The notes: generated from the letters alone by a model not told the origin. DNA of 64,000 nt from JBBEBE01 sp040882505 (GCA_040882505.1 JBBEBE010000002.1:186001-250000); one strand, 5' to 3'; shown: positions 46,294-55,493, counted from the first letter of the stretch. A program made the numbers and translations.

Positions 46294-49200
46294 TCAACGG
46301 GTACGAGCCAATGGCGGATTCTCGCGATTTGACTCCGTTTTTGATTCCGGACGGGGAGGATCCAGAGAGTGAAGACGTTCACCGGCTTCGGTGGTCGTCG
46401 CGTCATTCTCTTCCGGTTCCAGTCCCCATAGTCGATTCCATGTCAGACGTATACGCCGTCCGAGCTCTTGCCAGGAATTGTACTGAACGCGCGCTTCTAC
46501 GCCCACTCCATTCATCTCCTGGACCTGTCGGGTATCGGCAGCGCCGGTTCCGGCCATGGAGGGATCCTGACGATGAAACGCTGTCAGGGCAAAGGTGTTG
46601 TTAATGATCCATGTTGCCCCCAAATCTCCGATATCGCTATAGGGACCGGTGATTTGTCCGTCCCGCCGGAAGATGAGGCGGTCATCGTAAAGTCGCAATG
46701 CGACACCAAGGTCCACGTGATTGTAGGGGGTGAGGTTGAAGTCGATGTCGACGGCCATGTCATTGCGAAGAAGCGAATTGATCTGATCGGACAGCAACGG
46801 ATTGATCACCTGACCGGTAATCAGCGGGTTTACAACGGTTCCACCACTCAATGATTCCCGAAAGGCCGAACCGGTTCCGCCCTCGGAGGATGCCGATGCG
46901 AGAGGGATGAAATTCCCTGACAGCAGCAGACTGGTGGCCTGAATGACCTTCTCTTCTTCGTTCCGGTTCAATGCACTCATTTGTGTGAGGAGTGTCGGGT
47001 CCAACGTTCCTTCGATATTGGAGGGTGTCCGAAAATAGAAATCGTTTTCCAGTTCACGAAGTGTCCCGCCGATCGTCAAGACGAGATCCACAGGTACGCG
47101 ACGGGCTCCCTGGAGCTGGTTCGGTGCAGCTGTGGTGAGCAGCGAGGTTAAATCCGGTCGCGAACGATAGACGGCTTCCACATTTAGCCGGGCATTGGTC
47201 GGATCCCCTTCCCACAGGATGGATCCTCCTTCCTGAAGCTGGAATCTGCGGGAGATGATGTCGCCAGCTACGAACTGATAATCGCCACCTAAAATATTCA
47301 TACGACCGAAGACATTGAGAGTCTGGTCTTCCAGACTCAACCGAACCTGTCCGGTCCCGCGTGCGTTGAGAACTTCGTTGGTCACCGGGTCAAATACCAA
47401 CTGGAACGTGACCGGATCGCGGGCCACAAACTGAAGGTCGAGTGTGAATCGTTCTGCAAATGTCATCGTTGTCCCGTCTTCCTGAACCGGAGTCGTGGGT
47501 GCGTTGCTCAATGCAGCCAGATTACTCAGGTCAAATTCTTCGACAAACTGAATGAAGTTGTGGTTCTGTTGAAGTTCGGTCTCTTCAAGCAGCGGAAGTG
47601 AGATTCGGGAGTCACTGCTCACGACAATCGGCTCGGTCGTTCGCAGGAATGGATTGAAGTTGGTGCCTGTAATCCGTGCCTGACCTGTACCCCGCGTACT
47701 GGCATAGAACGGGACTTCCGGATTGTAGGGATTGTTCATAAAGACCAGATTCTCGAGATCGAGAGTCAGGTCCATGTAGTTGGTCCGTGAGAAATCATCC
47801 AGATCGACGGTCCCGCTCAATCGGCCAGTCCCACCCCGGGAGTCCAGAAGATCGAGGCCGTCAAACCGGAGTCCTTCGTGTCGGTCAAAGACGAGGCGAC
47901 CATTTGTGCGGTAACGGGTATTGAGAAATGTCGGGGTGACCAACACCTGATCAATATCGAACTGAGTGCGAAAATTGATATCCTCAAGGGATCCACTCAC
48001 AAACCCCCAGCCTGTCGTACGGCCTTCTGCCTCATCAATGATCTTGGGTACGATGACGGAGGCGATCCAGGTATCAATCTCCCGAAGATCGGCGTCAAAA
48101 TAGAAAAACTCTTCGCCGGGATTGGAGAGAGAAGGGAGGCTCACATTTCCATCCAGGATCAGGTGGTTTCCGACGCCATTGTTGGACTCCAGATAGTCTG
48201 AATGGATCTCCGGGTCTGTTCGGACTTCGATGCGAGTATCAAAATGTTCTCCTGCAGGATGGTAGTTGCTTTCGATCGTGACGAGCCCCACCGGGCGATC
48301 CATCACGCGTCCATCCCGAATGGTAAATGCTCCGCCCAAACGGGCGTCTCGGGTGAGCATGGATGTGACAAATTCTCCATCCATCCGACCTGAAAAACGA
48401 ACGCGACCATTCAGCGCATCGGAGAGGAGTGAGAGGTCCAGGTTTTCGACGGCATACCGTACTTCATCTTCTGAATAGTAGCTGTATCTCCCGTCCAATT
48501 CGACCCGTTGATCCCCACTCTCCAGTGCAAATCCCTGGACATCCAGAACCTGTCGGTCATCGATGTGCAGTCGGGCTGTACCATCATGAATCCATTCGAC
48601 GGACCCCAGATTCAGGTAGAGTTGTCGCAGCTCGGCGTCGATCGAGCCTTCGGAAAGTGTGCCAGTCAGTGTCATGTCCCATCCACGAAGGAACTCCCCG
48701 TTCATCTGAGTTTGGTGAACTCTTGCGGTATCATTTCGGACGGTGAGGTTGCTGAAGTGACGACCGAGTCGACGATCTCCCCAGTACGTCTCTTCTGCCA
48801 GTATTCGCAAATCGATGGCAGAATACTCCCTCAATGGCGTATCGTGCCGAAAGGAGGCCGTCAGGCTTATGTCGGGGCGAGTCAATCGAAGGTCGTGGAA
48901 TTGCAATTCTTGATCACTGGCCGAACCGGTCAGAAGCATTTGATCGCCCGTACTTTCCAGGTTCAGGGAGATTCGACCCCGGGTTTGAATGTCAGGGAAG
49001 TCGGGTAGATACGCTTGAAGCGGTCCGAGATCCTTGATGTTCAGTTGGAGTTCCAATTGAAGAGGGGTCGGGGATTCCCACTGAATGGACTCATCGGTCG
49101 TGCCGCTCATCCGGAGTTCGTCATCCATTCTCTCCTTCAGATAGGCGCCCCAGTAGCGGGCAGATTGCACCATGTTTTCCGGTTGGATCGTCCCGGTCAG

Positions 49201-51039
49201 TTCGGCATCGAAAAGACTGCTTGTCAAACGCAACTGTCGGCGCCGGCCCTCCGATACCGGATCGAGATCTGCGAAGAGCTGATGACTATTCAATCGTTCA
49301 CCATTGACGGTCGCCGAACGGACATTGAGTCCGATTCGTCCCGACAGGTCGATCCAACGTTCCCATTCCAGTGATGTGTCAAACTCCATATCGAGTTGAG
49401 TGACGGGCGCGATCGGCAGGGAAACCCAGCGGGTCAGATCCAGCCCGGTCGTATTTCCCTCCAGTTGACTGCTCCATCGGCCGTCCCTCTCTTCGATTCG
49501 GCCTTGAAGGCGGGCAGAGGAGCGATCGGTACGGATGCTCGATTGGTGCGTCCATTGTCCGTTTTCCCAGCGTATCGAGGAGATGGCTTCATGGATCGGG
49601 ATTCGGTTCCATTGCGTCTGTTGAAGGGAGAGACTGAGCTTGCCCACCCCCTGTTGAACCGGCCACCCCTCTCCATCAAACTCGAGATTTCCATTAAGCA
49701 CTCCGCTCTCTGCCTGTTCGGGAAGGAGGGTTGCGTATTGAATAGAGTCTGCATGTACCTGCATTCGATAGCTCGGTACATCTCCCAACCTGAACCGACC
49801 GTCCAGTGTCAATTGTCCATGGAGCGTCTCGGTGTCCAGATTCAGGGATACGTGTTGGCGGGATCCATCCAATTGCCCGTTCATTCGGGTGCCGGCGAGG
49901 GCAGAGAGATCGAGTTCCCCGACGGCTGTGGGGATTCGATTCAGCTGAATGGCTTCTTCCGTCGAAAAGACGAGATTTCTGAGGGATGCCTCCCAGCTTG
50001 CAGTCGAATCGAGTGGGGATTCCAGGGACACACCCGCAAGCAGATTGCTCTCTCCGACTTGTGCAGAGATTCGATCGACAAAAAACTGATCCACAGTTCC
50101 CTCGCCTTGAAGGGAAAGGTCTACCAAGCTCTCCGGAAAGGGCCATTGGCTCCAGAGACGTTGAAGTCGCTCACCGGGAATCGTTGCCTCTTCGATGCGG
50201 AGACTCCAAACAGCATCGCTCAGTTGGGACAGCCATTCATCACTTGCCAAGTCTACGGGGGACGCTTCGAGACTCCAGCGAACACGACTCTCCCGACTGG
50301 AGAGTTCGAATCCGTTCAATTCCAGAAATCGGGAATCACTGAAAAGTTGTCCACGAAGTCGAACCGGACCCATACGCTCGTCTGCAAAGAGGGCGTGGAG
50401 ATGTCCGATATCCAGAAAGCGCTGCTCGTCCGTTATTTCAAGATAGAATGAGGCATCCAGATCGGTTGCCGGCAACCAATTTAGAGGGTGAACCGGTTGT
50501 GAATTCTCGGGAGGGGACGTTCGGATCGCGCCCCCCTCCATGGTTATTTGTGGGGCGATCCACTCCCACTGCGTCTGGATCAACGGGAGGTCCAATGTAT
50601 CAGGGCGCTGAATGGATAGCCGCTTCGAGACCGCATACGACAAGTTGAGTTCGCGATTATCCAGCATCTGAAGGTGCATCATCGGTTCTTCAAGGTGGAT
50701 CTGTCGAAAGGTGACTCGTTGACGAATCAGATTCCAGGGTTGAAGTTCCAGTCGGGCAGAGGTCGCTTCCATCACAGACTCCTCTGATTCCGGAAGCGTT
50801 ATCCGAATGTTGTGCAGTGTGAGGTGAAATGGCGGAATACCGGATATTCGGTCAATTCGGAATGTTCCTTGAAACTGAGTGGTCAACTGCCGCTCCACTT
50901 CTCCGGCCAACCACTGTTTGCTCTGTGGTAGTTGAAACAGTCCGAACATCACCAGGGACGCCAGGATCAAAAAGGCGACAAGCACAGTTACGAGCCTGAT
51001 TATGGCTCTCCAGACGGTATGTATCCAGCGATAGATCAA
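46294..51039 (-). CDS. tamB: TamB / DUF490-type translocation and assembly module protein
   Basis: A very large envelope protein, anchored in the inner membrane and spanning the periplasm as a beta-taco, that supports outer-membrane protein assembly or phospholipid transport. About 1581 residues from TTG 51039: an N-terminal membrane helix (WRAIIRLVTVLVAFLILASLV), an AsmA-like start (LFQLPQSKQWLAGEVERQL), a long repetitive beta-strand region, and a C-terminal TamB domain with LNVFGRMNILGGDYQFVAGD and ARLNVEAVYRS. DFNLTPYNHVDLGVALRLYDD closes that domain. The frame extends to TTG 51120, overlapping aroB by 23 bases; I prefer 51039, next to the membrane helix, but the start is uncertain. A short Asp/Glu/Arg-rich tail ends the protein. 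Confidence 0.9.
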   Translation of the reverse strand: MIYRWIHTVWRAIIRLVTVLVAFLILASLVMFGLFQLPQSKQWLAGEVERQLTTQFQGTFRIDRISGIPPFHLTLHNIRITLPESEESVMEATSARLELQPWNLIRQRVTFRQIHLEEPMMHLQMLDNRELNLSYAVSKRLSIQRPDTLDLPLIQTQWEWIAPQITMEGGAIRTSPPENSQPVHPLNWLPATDLDASFYLEITDEQRFLDIGHLHALFADERMGPVRLRGQLFSDSRFLELNGFELSSRESRVRWSLEASPVDLASDEWLSQLSDAVWSLRIEEATIPGERLQRLWSQWPFPESLVDLSLQGEGTVDQFFVDRISAQVGESNLLAGVSLESPLDSTASWEASLRNLVFSTEEAIQLNRIPTAVGELDLSALAGTRMNGQLDGSRQHVSLNLDTETLHGQLTLDGRFRLGDVPSYRMQVHADSIQYATLLPEQAESGVLNGNLEFDGEGWPVQQGVGKLSLSLQQTQWNRIPIHEAISSIRWENGQWTHQSSIRTDRSSARLQGRIEERDGRWSSQLEGNTTGLDLTRWVSLPIAPVTQLDMEFDTSLEWERWIDLSGRIGLNVRSATVNGERLNSHQLFADLDPVSEGRRRQLRLTSSLFDAELTGTIQPENMVQSARYWGAYLKERMDDELRMSGTTDESIQWESPTPLQLELQLNIKDLGPLQAYLPDFPDIQTRGRISLNLESTGDQMLLTGSASDQELQFHDLRLTRPDISLTASFRHDTPLREYSAIDLRILAEETYWGDRRLGRHFSNLTVRNDTARVHQTQMNGEFLRGWDMTLTGTLSEGSIDAELRQLYLNLGSVEWIHDGTARLHIDDRQVLDVQGFALESGDQRVELDGRYSYYSEDEVRYAVENLDLSLLSDALNGRVRFSGRMDGEFVTSMLTRDARLGGAFTIRDGRVMDRPVGLVTIESNYHPAGEHFDTRIEVRTDPEIHSDYLESNNGVGNHLILDGNVSLPSLSNPGEEFFYFDADLREIDTWIASVIVPKIIDEAEGRTTGWGFVSGSLEDINFRTQFDIDQVLVTPTFLNTRYRTNGRLVFDRHEGLRFDGLDLLDSRGGTGRLSGTVDLDDFSRTNYMDLTLDLENLVFMNNPYNPEVPFYASTRGTGQARITGTNFNPFLRTTEPIVVSSDSRISLPLLEETELQQNHNFIQFVEEFDLSNLAALSNAPTTPVQEDGTTMTFAERFTLDLQFVARDPVTFQLVFDPVTNEVLNARGTGQVRLSLEDQTLNVFGRMNILGGDYQFVAGDIISRRFQLQEGGSILWEGDPTNARLNVEAVYRSRPDLTSLLTTAAPNQLQGARRVPVDLVLTIGGTLRELENDFYFRTPSNIEGTLDPTLLTQMSALNRNEEEKVIQATSLLLSGNFIPLASASSEGGTGSAFRESLSGGTVVNPLITGQVINPLLSDQINSLLRNDMAVDIDFNLTPYNHVDLGVALRLYDDRLIFRRDGQITGPYSDIGDLGATWIINNTFALTAFHRQDPSMAGTGAADTRQVQEMNGVGVEARVQYNSWQELGRRIRLTWNRLWGLEPEENDATTTEAGERLHSLDPPRPESKTESNRENPPLARTR

Positions 51040-51097
51040 CAGGGTCGATTCTCGAGATGCAGGATTCCGGACATTCCGGGTGAAAGGTTTCGCACAC

Positions 51098-52207
51098 TCA
51101 TGAAACGGATTCCTCGTCAAAATGATTCAGCGCCCATTTCCATGCATCAACGACGGGTTCGGTCCGGCCCAACTCGCGGACGATCGGCTCTCCCCATGAC
51201 TCGAGAAGAACCACTTTCAGGCGATTCGAACTGCGTTTTTTGTCTTGATACATCGCCTTTACCAGTTTGTCGACAGGTGTCGAGAGGGCAATTGCGGAGG
51301 GATTATAGAGGGATCGGAAACGGAGAAGTTGATCCGGGTCAAGATTTCCACCCAGATGATTGGACAGGTGAACGGCCGCAAGCATGCCGATATATACCGC
51401 CTCTCCGTGGGAGAGATTCCGGTAGCCGGCGTGGCGTTCCAGTGCGTGACCGAATGTGTGTCCAAAGTTGAGGATCATCCGTAATCCACTCTCTTTCTCG
51501 TCCTCGGCAACCACGGATGCTTTGATGGTGGCACAGTCGTGGATGAGTGGAATCAGATCCGGATCTCCTGCATCCGGATCACGCTGAAGAAAGAGTGATT
51601 CCACTCGATGAAAGATCTTCGGATCCCGAATCGCGCCGTACTTGAGGATTTCACTCAAACCGTTGATCCACTCCTTTTCGGGAAGTGTTTCAAGGAAACC
51701 GGTATTCATGAAGATGGCTTTCGGCTGGTAAAAGCTGCCAATCAGGTTTTTCCCGGTCGTATGATTGATGCCGGTCTTGCCTCCGATGGAGCTGTCGACC
51801 ATGGCAAGCAGTGTCGTGGGCATATGAATCAAGGGAAGGCCGCGCATCGTGGTCGACGCAACAAACCCGCCCAGATCTCCGGTGACACCGCCTCCAATAA
51901 CGACAACGGGTGTATTGCGACGTACACCAAGGTTCAACATCCCGTCACTGAGCCGACTCCACTCTGTGATCGATTTACTTGCTTCACCGGATGGAACCGT
52001 CATGAGACGTTCATCGACAAATCGATTCCCGAGAAGAGTCCGAACCTGTGAAAGGTGTTGACGGGCAACCACTTCATCCATGATGACCACCGGATCGTCT
52101 TGCCCGTCCAGATCCACCTGACGGAGGAATGGTTCAACCGGCACATGTTGGCCGACGTAGACGGGGTAGGATTCAGTGGGGGTCTGAACGGTCAGCTCTC
52201 TACTCAT
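51098..52207 (-). CDS. aroB: 3-dehydroquinate synthase
   Basis: Second step of the shikimate pathway: cyclises DAHP to 3-dehydroquinate using NAD and a divalent metal. The 369-residue protein shows VVVIGGGVTGDLGGFVAST, HMPTTLLAMVDSSIGGKTGIN and GLSEILKYGAI. The metal ligands lie in LRMILNFGHTFGHALE and LSHGEAVYIGM. The ATG overlaps the aroK stop by four bases. tamB starts immediately downstream. Confidence 0.97.
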   Translation of the reverse strand: MSRELTVQTPTESYPVYVGQHVPVEPFLRQVDLDGQDDPVVIMDEVVARQHLSQVRTLLGNRFVDERLMTVPSGEASKSITEWSRLSDGMLNLGVRRNTPVVVIGGGVTGDLGGFVASTTMRGLPLIHMPTTLLAMVDSSIGGKTGINHTTGKNLIGSFYQPKAIFMNTGFLETLPEKEWINGLSEILKYGAIRDPKIFHRVESLFLQRDPDAGDPDLIPLIHDCATIKASVVAEDEKESGLRMILNFGHTFGHALERHAGYRNLSHGEAVYIGMLAAVHLSNHLGGNLDPDQLLRFRSLYNPSAIALSTPVDKLVKAMYQDKKRSSNRLKVVLLESWGEPIVRELGRTEPVVDAWKWALNHFDEESVS

Positions 52208-52740
52208 CGAGTCATCGTATCTATCTGTTCTTCAATTTGTTCTGCAATTTCGAACGGGGTCAGTTGACCGACAGGAATGGTGATGTGAGCCTGCCGGTAG
52301 AACCCTTCACGTTGTGCGAACAGTGTATCTATTTTTTGACGGAGTTCGTCCTTGTTCAACGAATCGGTTAGCGGTCGCCCGGTCTTCCTTCCCAAACGCT
52401 CCAAAAGTACGGATTGTGGCGCATCCAAAAAAATGAGCCAGCCTGTATTTCGAACGTGATTCACCACCTCTTGACTCTGAAGAGCACCGCCTCCCAAAGC
52501 GATGATTGAAGGGGGTTCGTTGAGTACTCTCTCCAACTCTTCACGTTCCAGTTGACGAAAATATGTCTCGCCTTCCGTATCGAACAGTTCGGGAATGGTT
52601 CGTCCTTTCCGTTTTTCGATGATGCGATCAAGGTCGGACCAGGGGCAGTTCAATCTTCTGGCAAGAATTCGGGCGATGGTGGTTTTACCAGAGCCCATCA
52701 TGCCGCAAAGAAGAATCGGTTTCTCGGTTAAAGTGATCAT
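52204..52740 (-). CDS. aroK: shikimate kinase
   Basis: Phosphorylates shikimate at the 3-hydroxyl. ATG 52740 gives 178 residues, the normal size; a longer frame to 52875 lies inside the NFACT gene. The Walker A motif GMMGSGKT is at residues 13-20, the substrate-binding DLDRIIEKR and FRQLEREEL follow, then the ALGGGAL loop and GRPLTD lid. It is coupled to aroB (ATGA) and sits 7 bases after the NFACT gene. Confidence 0.95.
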   Translation of the reverse strand: MITLTEKPILLCGMMGSGKTTIARILARRLNCPWSDLDRIIEKRKGRTIPELFDTEGETYFRQLEREELERVLNEPPSIIALGGGALQSQEVVNHVRNTGWLIFLDAPQSVLLERLGRKTGRPLTDSLNKDELRQKIDTLFAQREGFYRQAHITIPVGQLTPFEIAEQIEEQIDTMTR

Positions 52741-52747
52741 GGAGTGG

Positions 52748-54361
52748 TTATGACTTGCGTTTGTGAGACGGGGTCGGCTCTTGTGGTGGAACCATCCGAA
52801 CCTCCTCGCGTTGGACGCGCACCTGCCCTGGAGGGGCACCGGACGGTTTGGTAACATACTTCTTTCGGGTAACAATCACGGGGACAAGAGAGGCGTGTCT
52901 CTGCTTGGAGAACCAGGCTGCAAATCGGGCAGCGTGTTGGAGAATGAGGTCCGGCGGCGGGTCGGTTCGACGCTCCATGCGTACGACGACATGAGACCCG
53001 CCAGATCCCCGGGCATGCAACCAGAGATCCTCTTTATGGGCCGAACGAAGCAGGTCGTCATTGCTGCGTGCGTTTTTTCCGACGCAGATCTCCCATCCGT
53101 CTACGTTGTACCGGCGCCAGCGGCCGGCATTCCGGTCACCTCCGTCTTTGGATGATGCGAACAAGCTCTCGATCCACTCTTTTCGGTCGGCCTCCCATGT
53201 CCGGAGTTCGGAGAGATTCGAGACGCGTGAAAACGAGGCTTGTGCCTCGATCAATCGCTTCTCTTCGGTTTCACTTTCGTGTCGAATGGAGGCGCTCTCC
53301 TTGATGGATCGTCTGGAGCTTCGGGCTTTTCGGTAGTAGTGGTCTGCACGATCGGCCAGCGACCCTTTGCCCGGAAGGGGAATGGTGATCGGTTCTTGTT
53401 GATTCCAGGGGTCTGGCAGGTCGATGCTCGACTGTCCGGAGTGGACCGACTGATGGGCGTAGGCTGTGAGGATGTGTCCAAACTTTTCATACCGGTTGGC
53501 TCGATTCAACGCCTCGTCTCGTCCTTCAAGCTGGTCGAGTCGTTTTTGGATCTGGCTCAATCGTTCCCGAAGGCGATTTTCGATCTGTCGGGATCGTGTG
53601 AGCCAGGCCGATTCACGTTGATGCCGTATCCAGGTTTCACGAACGGCATCACAGGCGTTGTCAAACATGTACTCGGTCTCTGTCCGGAGATGCTCCTCTG
53701 ACAAGAGAGTGAGAATTCCGCTCTGTACCTGTCGAAAAACCGGATGCCATCTCATTTGATCCTGCCAAGCCTGGACTTTTTCGACCGCGTCTTCCCAGTC
53801 GGCATCGTCGAGATTGTGTTGTTCCACAAGTTGCGGAATGACGGCTCTCGGGAATGCCGGATCGGCCCGAAGAATCATCTGTTTTCCACTCGTGTTACCG
53901 GATGGAGGACGGATATCCTCCACAGGTGGGCGGGGGGCAGGAGCCGGATCGCCAATGGAAATTCCGGACTGCCGGAAGGCGTCCACGATGATGTTGTCAC
54001 GTACACGGTAGATGTTGGGGCGGGAACCGAAAGGGAGGATCAGAAGCTGCTCTCCACCAGACATCCTTACCTTGATGAAGCGGTCGCCCGGTTCCAGTGA
54101 GATCTCTTCGATGGTCTGCCCCTGAAGGGATTCAAAAAAATGTGTCTTGTCTCGACGTGCGGGAGGACGGGCAAGATCCGGAAATAGAGCCGTTTCTCCC
54201 TGTCGGGTCGAGTAGACCCAGCGGAAATTCTTGCCATCGGGGAGTTCCCAAACCGATTCCCAAATCCCCTTTTGAAAGGAGTAGCTCTGTTGGAACGCGG
54301 CACCATGGAATTTGCTGTTAAGCTCCTTGGTTAGATATATTAGCGTGTAGAAATTATTCAT
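52748..54361 (-). CDS. NFACT-family ribosome quality control protein (RqcH-like)
   Basis: Bacterial NEMF/Rqc2 homologue, expected to bind stalled large ribosomal subunits and promote C-terminal alanine tailing. Older databases call the family fibronectin-binding protein A. From ATG 54361 it has 537 residues: an NFACT-N domain (GRIQQSYSFQKG-like N-terminus with FVPGDRFIKVRM-like strand), a helix-hairpin-helix and long coiled coil (about 235-400), and the NFACT-R domain with VGKNARSNDDLLRSAHKEDLW, HARGSGGSHVVVR and KYVTKPSGAPPGQV. It is slightly shorter than Firmicutes RqcH. It is first in the run NFACT-aroK-aroB-tamB-rnr-barrel. Confidence 0.88.
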   Translation of the reverse strand: MNNFYTLIYLTKELNSKFHGAAFQQSYSFQKGIWESVWELPDGKNFRWVYSTRQGETALFPDLARPPARRDKTHFFESLQGQTIEEISLEPGDRFIKVRMSGGEQLLILPFGSRPNIYRVRDNIIVDAFRQSGISIGDPAPAPRPPVEDIRPPSGNTSGKQMILRADPAFPRAVIPQLVEQHNLDDADWEDAVEKVQAWQDQMRWHPVFRQVQSGILTLLSEEHLRTETEYMFDNACDAVRETWIRHQRESAWLTRSRQIENRLRERLSQIQKRLDQLEGRDEALNRANRYEKFGHILTAYAHQSVHSGQSSIDLPDPWNQQEPITIPLPGKGSLADRADHYYRKARSSRRSIKESASIRHESETEEKRLIEAQASFSRVSNLSELRTWEADRKEWIESLFASSKDGGDRNAGRWRRYNVDGWEICVGKNARSNDDLLRSAHKEDLWLHARGSGGSHVVVRMERRTDPPPDLILQHAARFAAWFSKQRHASLVPVIVTRKKYVTKPSGAPPGQVRVQREEVRMVPPQEPTPSHKRKS

Positions 54362-54438
54362 CGAGTTCCCCTGTTTGCTGGTGCTCCGGAGTCGCAACCG
54401 ACTGCTGGAGATGTATGTTGGGGGAAAGTCTGTGCTTC

Positions 54439-55092
54439 ATGCAATATCCCATATTTCACTCTGTCGTCAACAAAATCAAGAGTTCGTTGACCCGGGATCA
54501 ATTCCAGATCGAGAAGTTTCGTCTCTGGGAAGAGCCAAGGATCAATGCAACCGGTCTGGAGATTTGGATCGACCTCCGCGAGAGCACTCGCTATCTGCGA
54601 GCGGTGTCGATCAATTTTGATTGGGACCGGTTTCGTGAAACCCGGATTGCCAGTCAACTCGAGGGAACCGAGAAACACCCTCTTTTGAAAGCACCCTACC
54701 TGCTCAAAACGAGTGTAGAGCCCGTCATAGATATTGAAGTGGTATGGTATTTTGATGAATTGCGCTGCCAACCAGAGACCAATGATTCGAGCGAGAATGA
54801 AGAGAGAATCACGGCTGCTAGCAAGTGGATGGGGGAGGTAAGTCGCAAGGTCAATGTTCTGTTGCGAGAAGACGAAATCATCACACGTTGGCATATCGAG
54901 GTGGAGGGGGATGAACAGGGCAAGCGTTTGACGGCGATTCACCTGATCTCGTACTTTCAATACCCTCTCTCCAATCTGAACAGCCTGAATGCCGTTCATC
55001 GAACGATCGAGCAGCGCATTCGGGATCTTCTCTCCCGAATCAACCGGGTCATTCGAATCGCCGACGAAACCGTGGATGTAGATGCGGCCTGA
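54439..55092 (+). CDS. conserved-looking protein of unknown function
   Basis: I do not recognise this protein. From ATG 54439 it has 217 residues (an upstream ATG at 54415 adds eight). It has no signal peptide, membrane segment or cysteine motif (only one Cys past the start). The predicted pattern is mixed alpha/beta, with Trp-rich strands (IEKFRLWEEP, LEIWIDLRE, INFDWDRFRE, IEVVWYFDELR, TRWHIEVEGDE) and a C-terminal amphipathic helix (NAVHRTIEQRIRDLLSRINR). Base composition and codon use match the neighbours, and a hairpin follows, so it is probably a real gene. It is divergent from the NFACT gene with 77 bases between starts. A 360-residue frame on the other strand is a shadow. Confidence 0.75.
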   Translation: MQYPIFHSVVNKIKSSLTRDQFQIEKFRLWEEPRINATGLEIWIDLRESTRYLRAVSINFDWDRFRETRIASQLEGTEKHPLLKAPYLLKTSVEPVIDIEVVWYFDELRCQPETNDSSENEERITAASKWMGEVSRKVNVLLREDEIITRWHIEVEGDEQGKRLTAIHLISYFQYPLSNLNSLNAVHRTIEQRIRDLLSRINRVIRIADETVDVDAA

Positions 55093-55114
55093 TACGGATG
55101 AAGAGCGCAGGTAA

Positions 55115-55143
55115 AAACCGTCCGGGCACAGTGTGGACGGTTT
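55115..55143. terminator. hairpin after the unknown gene
   Basis: AAACCGTCC (55115-55123) pairs perfectly with GGACGGTTT (55135-55143). TTTCC follows on the plus strand and TTTTT on the minus strand, so it may act in both directions. Confidence 0.55.
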
Positions 55144-55154
55144 CCAAACTGGCA

Positions 55155-55185
55155 GAAACAAAAAACCCCGCACCTGGGCGGGGTT
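55155..55185 (-). terminator. intrinsic terminator of the small ribosomal protein gene
   Basis: On the minus strand AACCCCGC...GCGGGGTT forms an 8-base-pair stem followed by TTTTTTGTTT, a classic rho-independent terminator, about 110 bases after the stop of the 29-residue gene. Confidence 0.8.
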
Positions 55186-55297
55186 GATCGCATCGACTGC
55201 CACTCTCTTGATATCGTGTGTCAGCGACGTTTTCCGGTGGTCGACCGTCGCAGGAAATTTGCGATTGCAAATAACGACTGGCCGTGACCGCAGGGCC

Positions 55298-55387
55298 CTA
55301 CTTCTTCTTGTGTCGATTCTTGCGAAGTCTCTTTTTCCGCTTGTGCTTGGCAATTTTCGCGCGCTTTCTCTTCTTCCCACTTGGCAT
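55298..55387 (-). CDS. 29-residue AURKAIP1/COX24-domain ribosomal protein (bS22/mS38-like)
   Basis: A tiny, extremely basic protein: MPSGKKRKRAKIAKHKRKK at the start and RKNRHKKK at the end, with Lys/Arg/His making up most of it. This is the pattern of the AURKAIP1/COX24 (formerly DUF1713) family, related to mitochondrial mS38 and mycobacterial bS22, which bind the small ribosomal subunit near the decoding helix. The gene is isolated, with a good promoter (TTG-N22-TAGCTTTG) 73 bases upstream and a strong terminator downstream. It is easily missed because it is so short. Confidence 0.88.
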   Translation of the reverse strand: MPSGKKRKRAKIAKHKRKKRLRKNRHKKK

Positions 55388-55460
55388 AAGCAATTCCATC
55401 CGTTTCGTCCGTTGCAATTGATGCTGCAACAGCCATTCAAAGGGTCATGTTCACAAGCAT

Positions 55461-55493
55461 CAAAGCTACAAAAAATTTCATTGAGTTCCGCAA
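55461..55493 (-). promoter_or_regulatory. Bacteroidota-type promoter for the small ribosomal protein gene
   Basis: On the minus strand TTG (55491-55493), a 22-base spacer, then TAGCTTTG (55461-55468), an exact TAnnTTTG. The -7 box is 73 bases before the ATG. Confidence 0.55.

Noticed and set aside
50448..50648. short plus-strand frames opposite tamB
   Set aside because: Small frames throughout 46300-51000 on the plus strand lack ribosome sites and family features; all are shadows of tamB.
54358..55440. 360-residue minus-strand frame covering the unknown gene and the small ribosomal gene
   Set aside because: It crosses two terminators and two better-supported genes and has no recognisable features.
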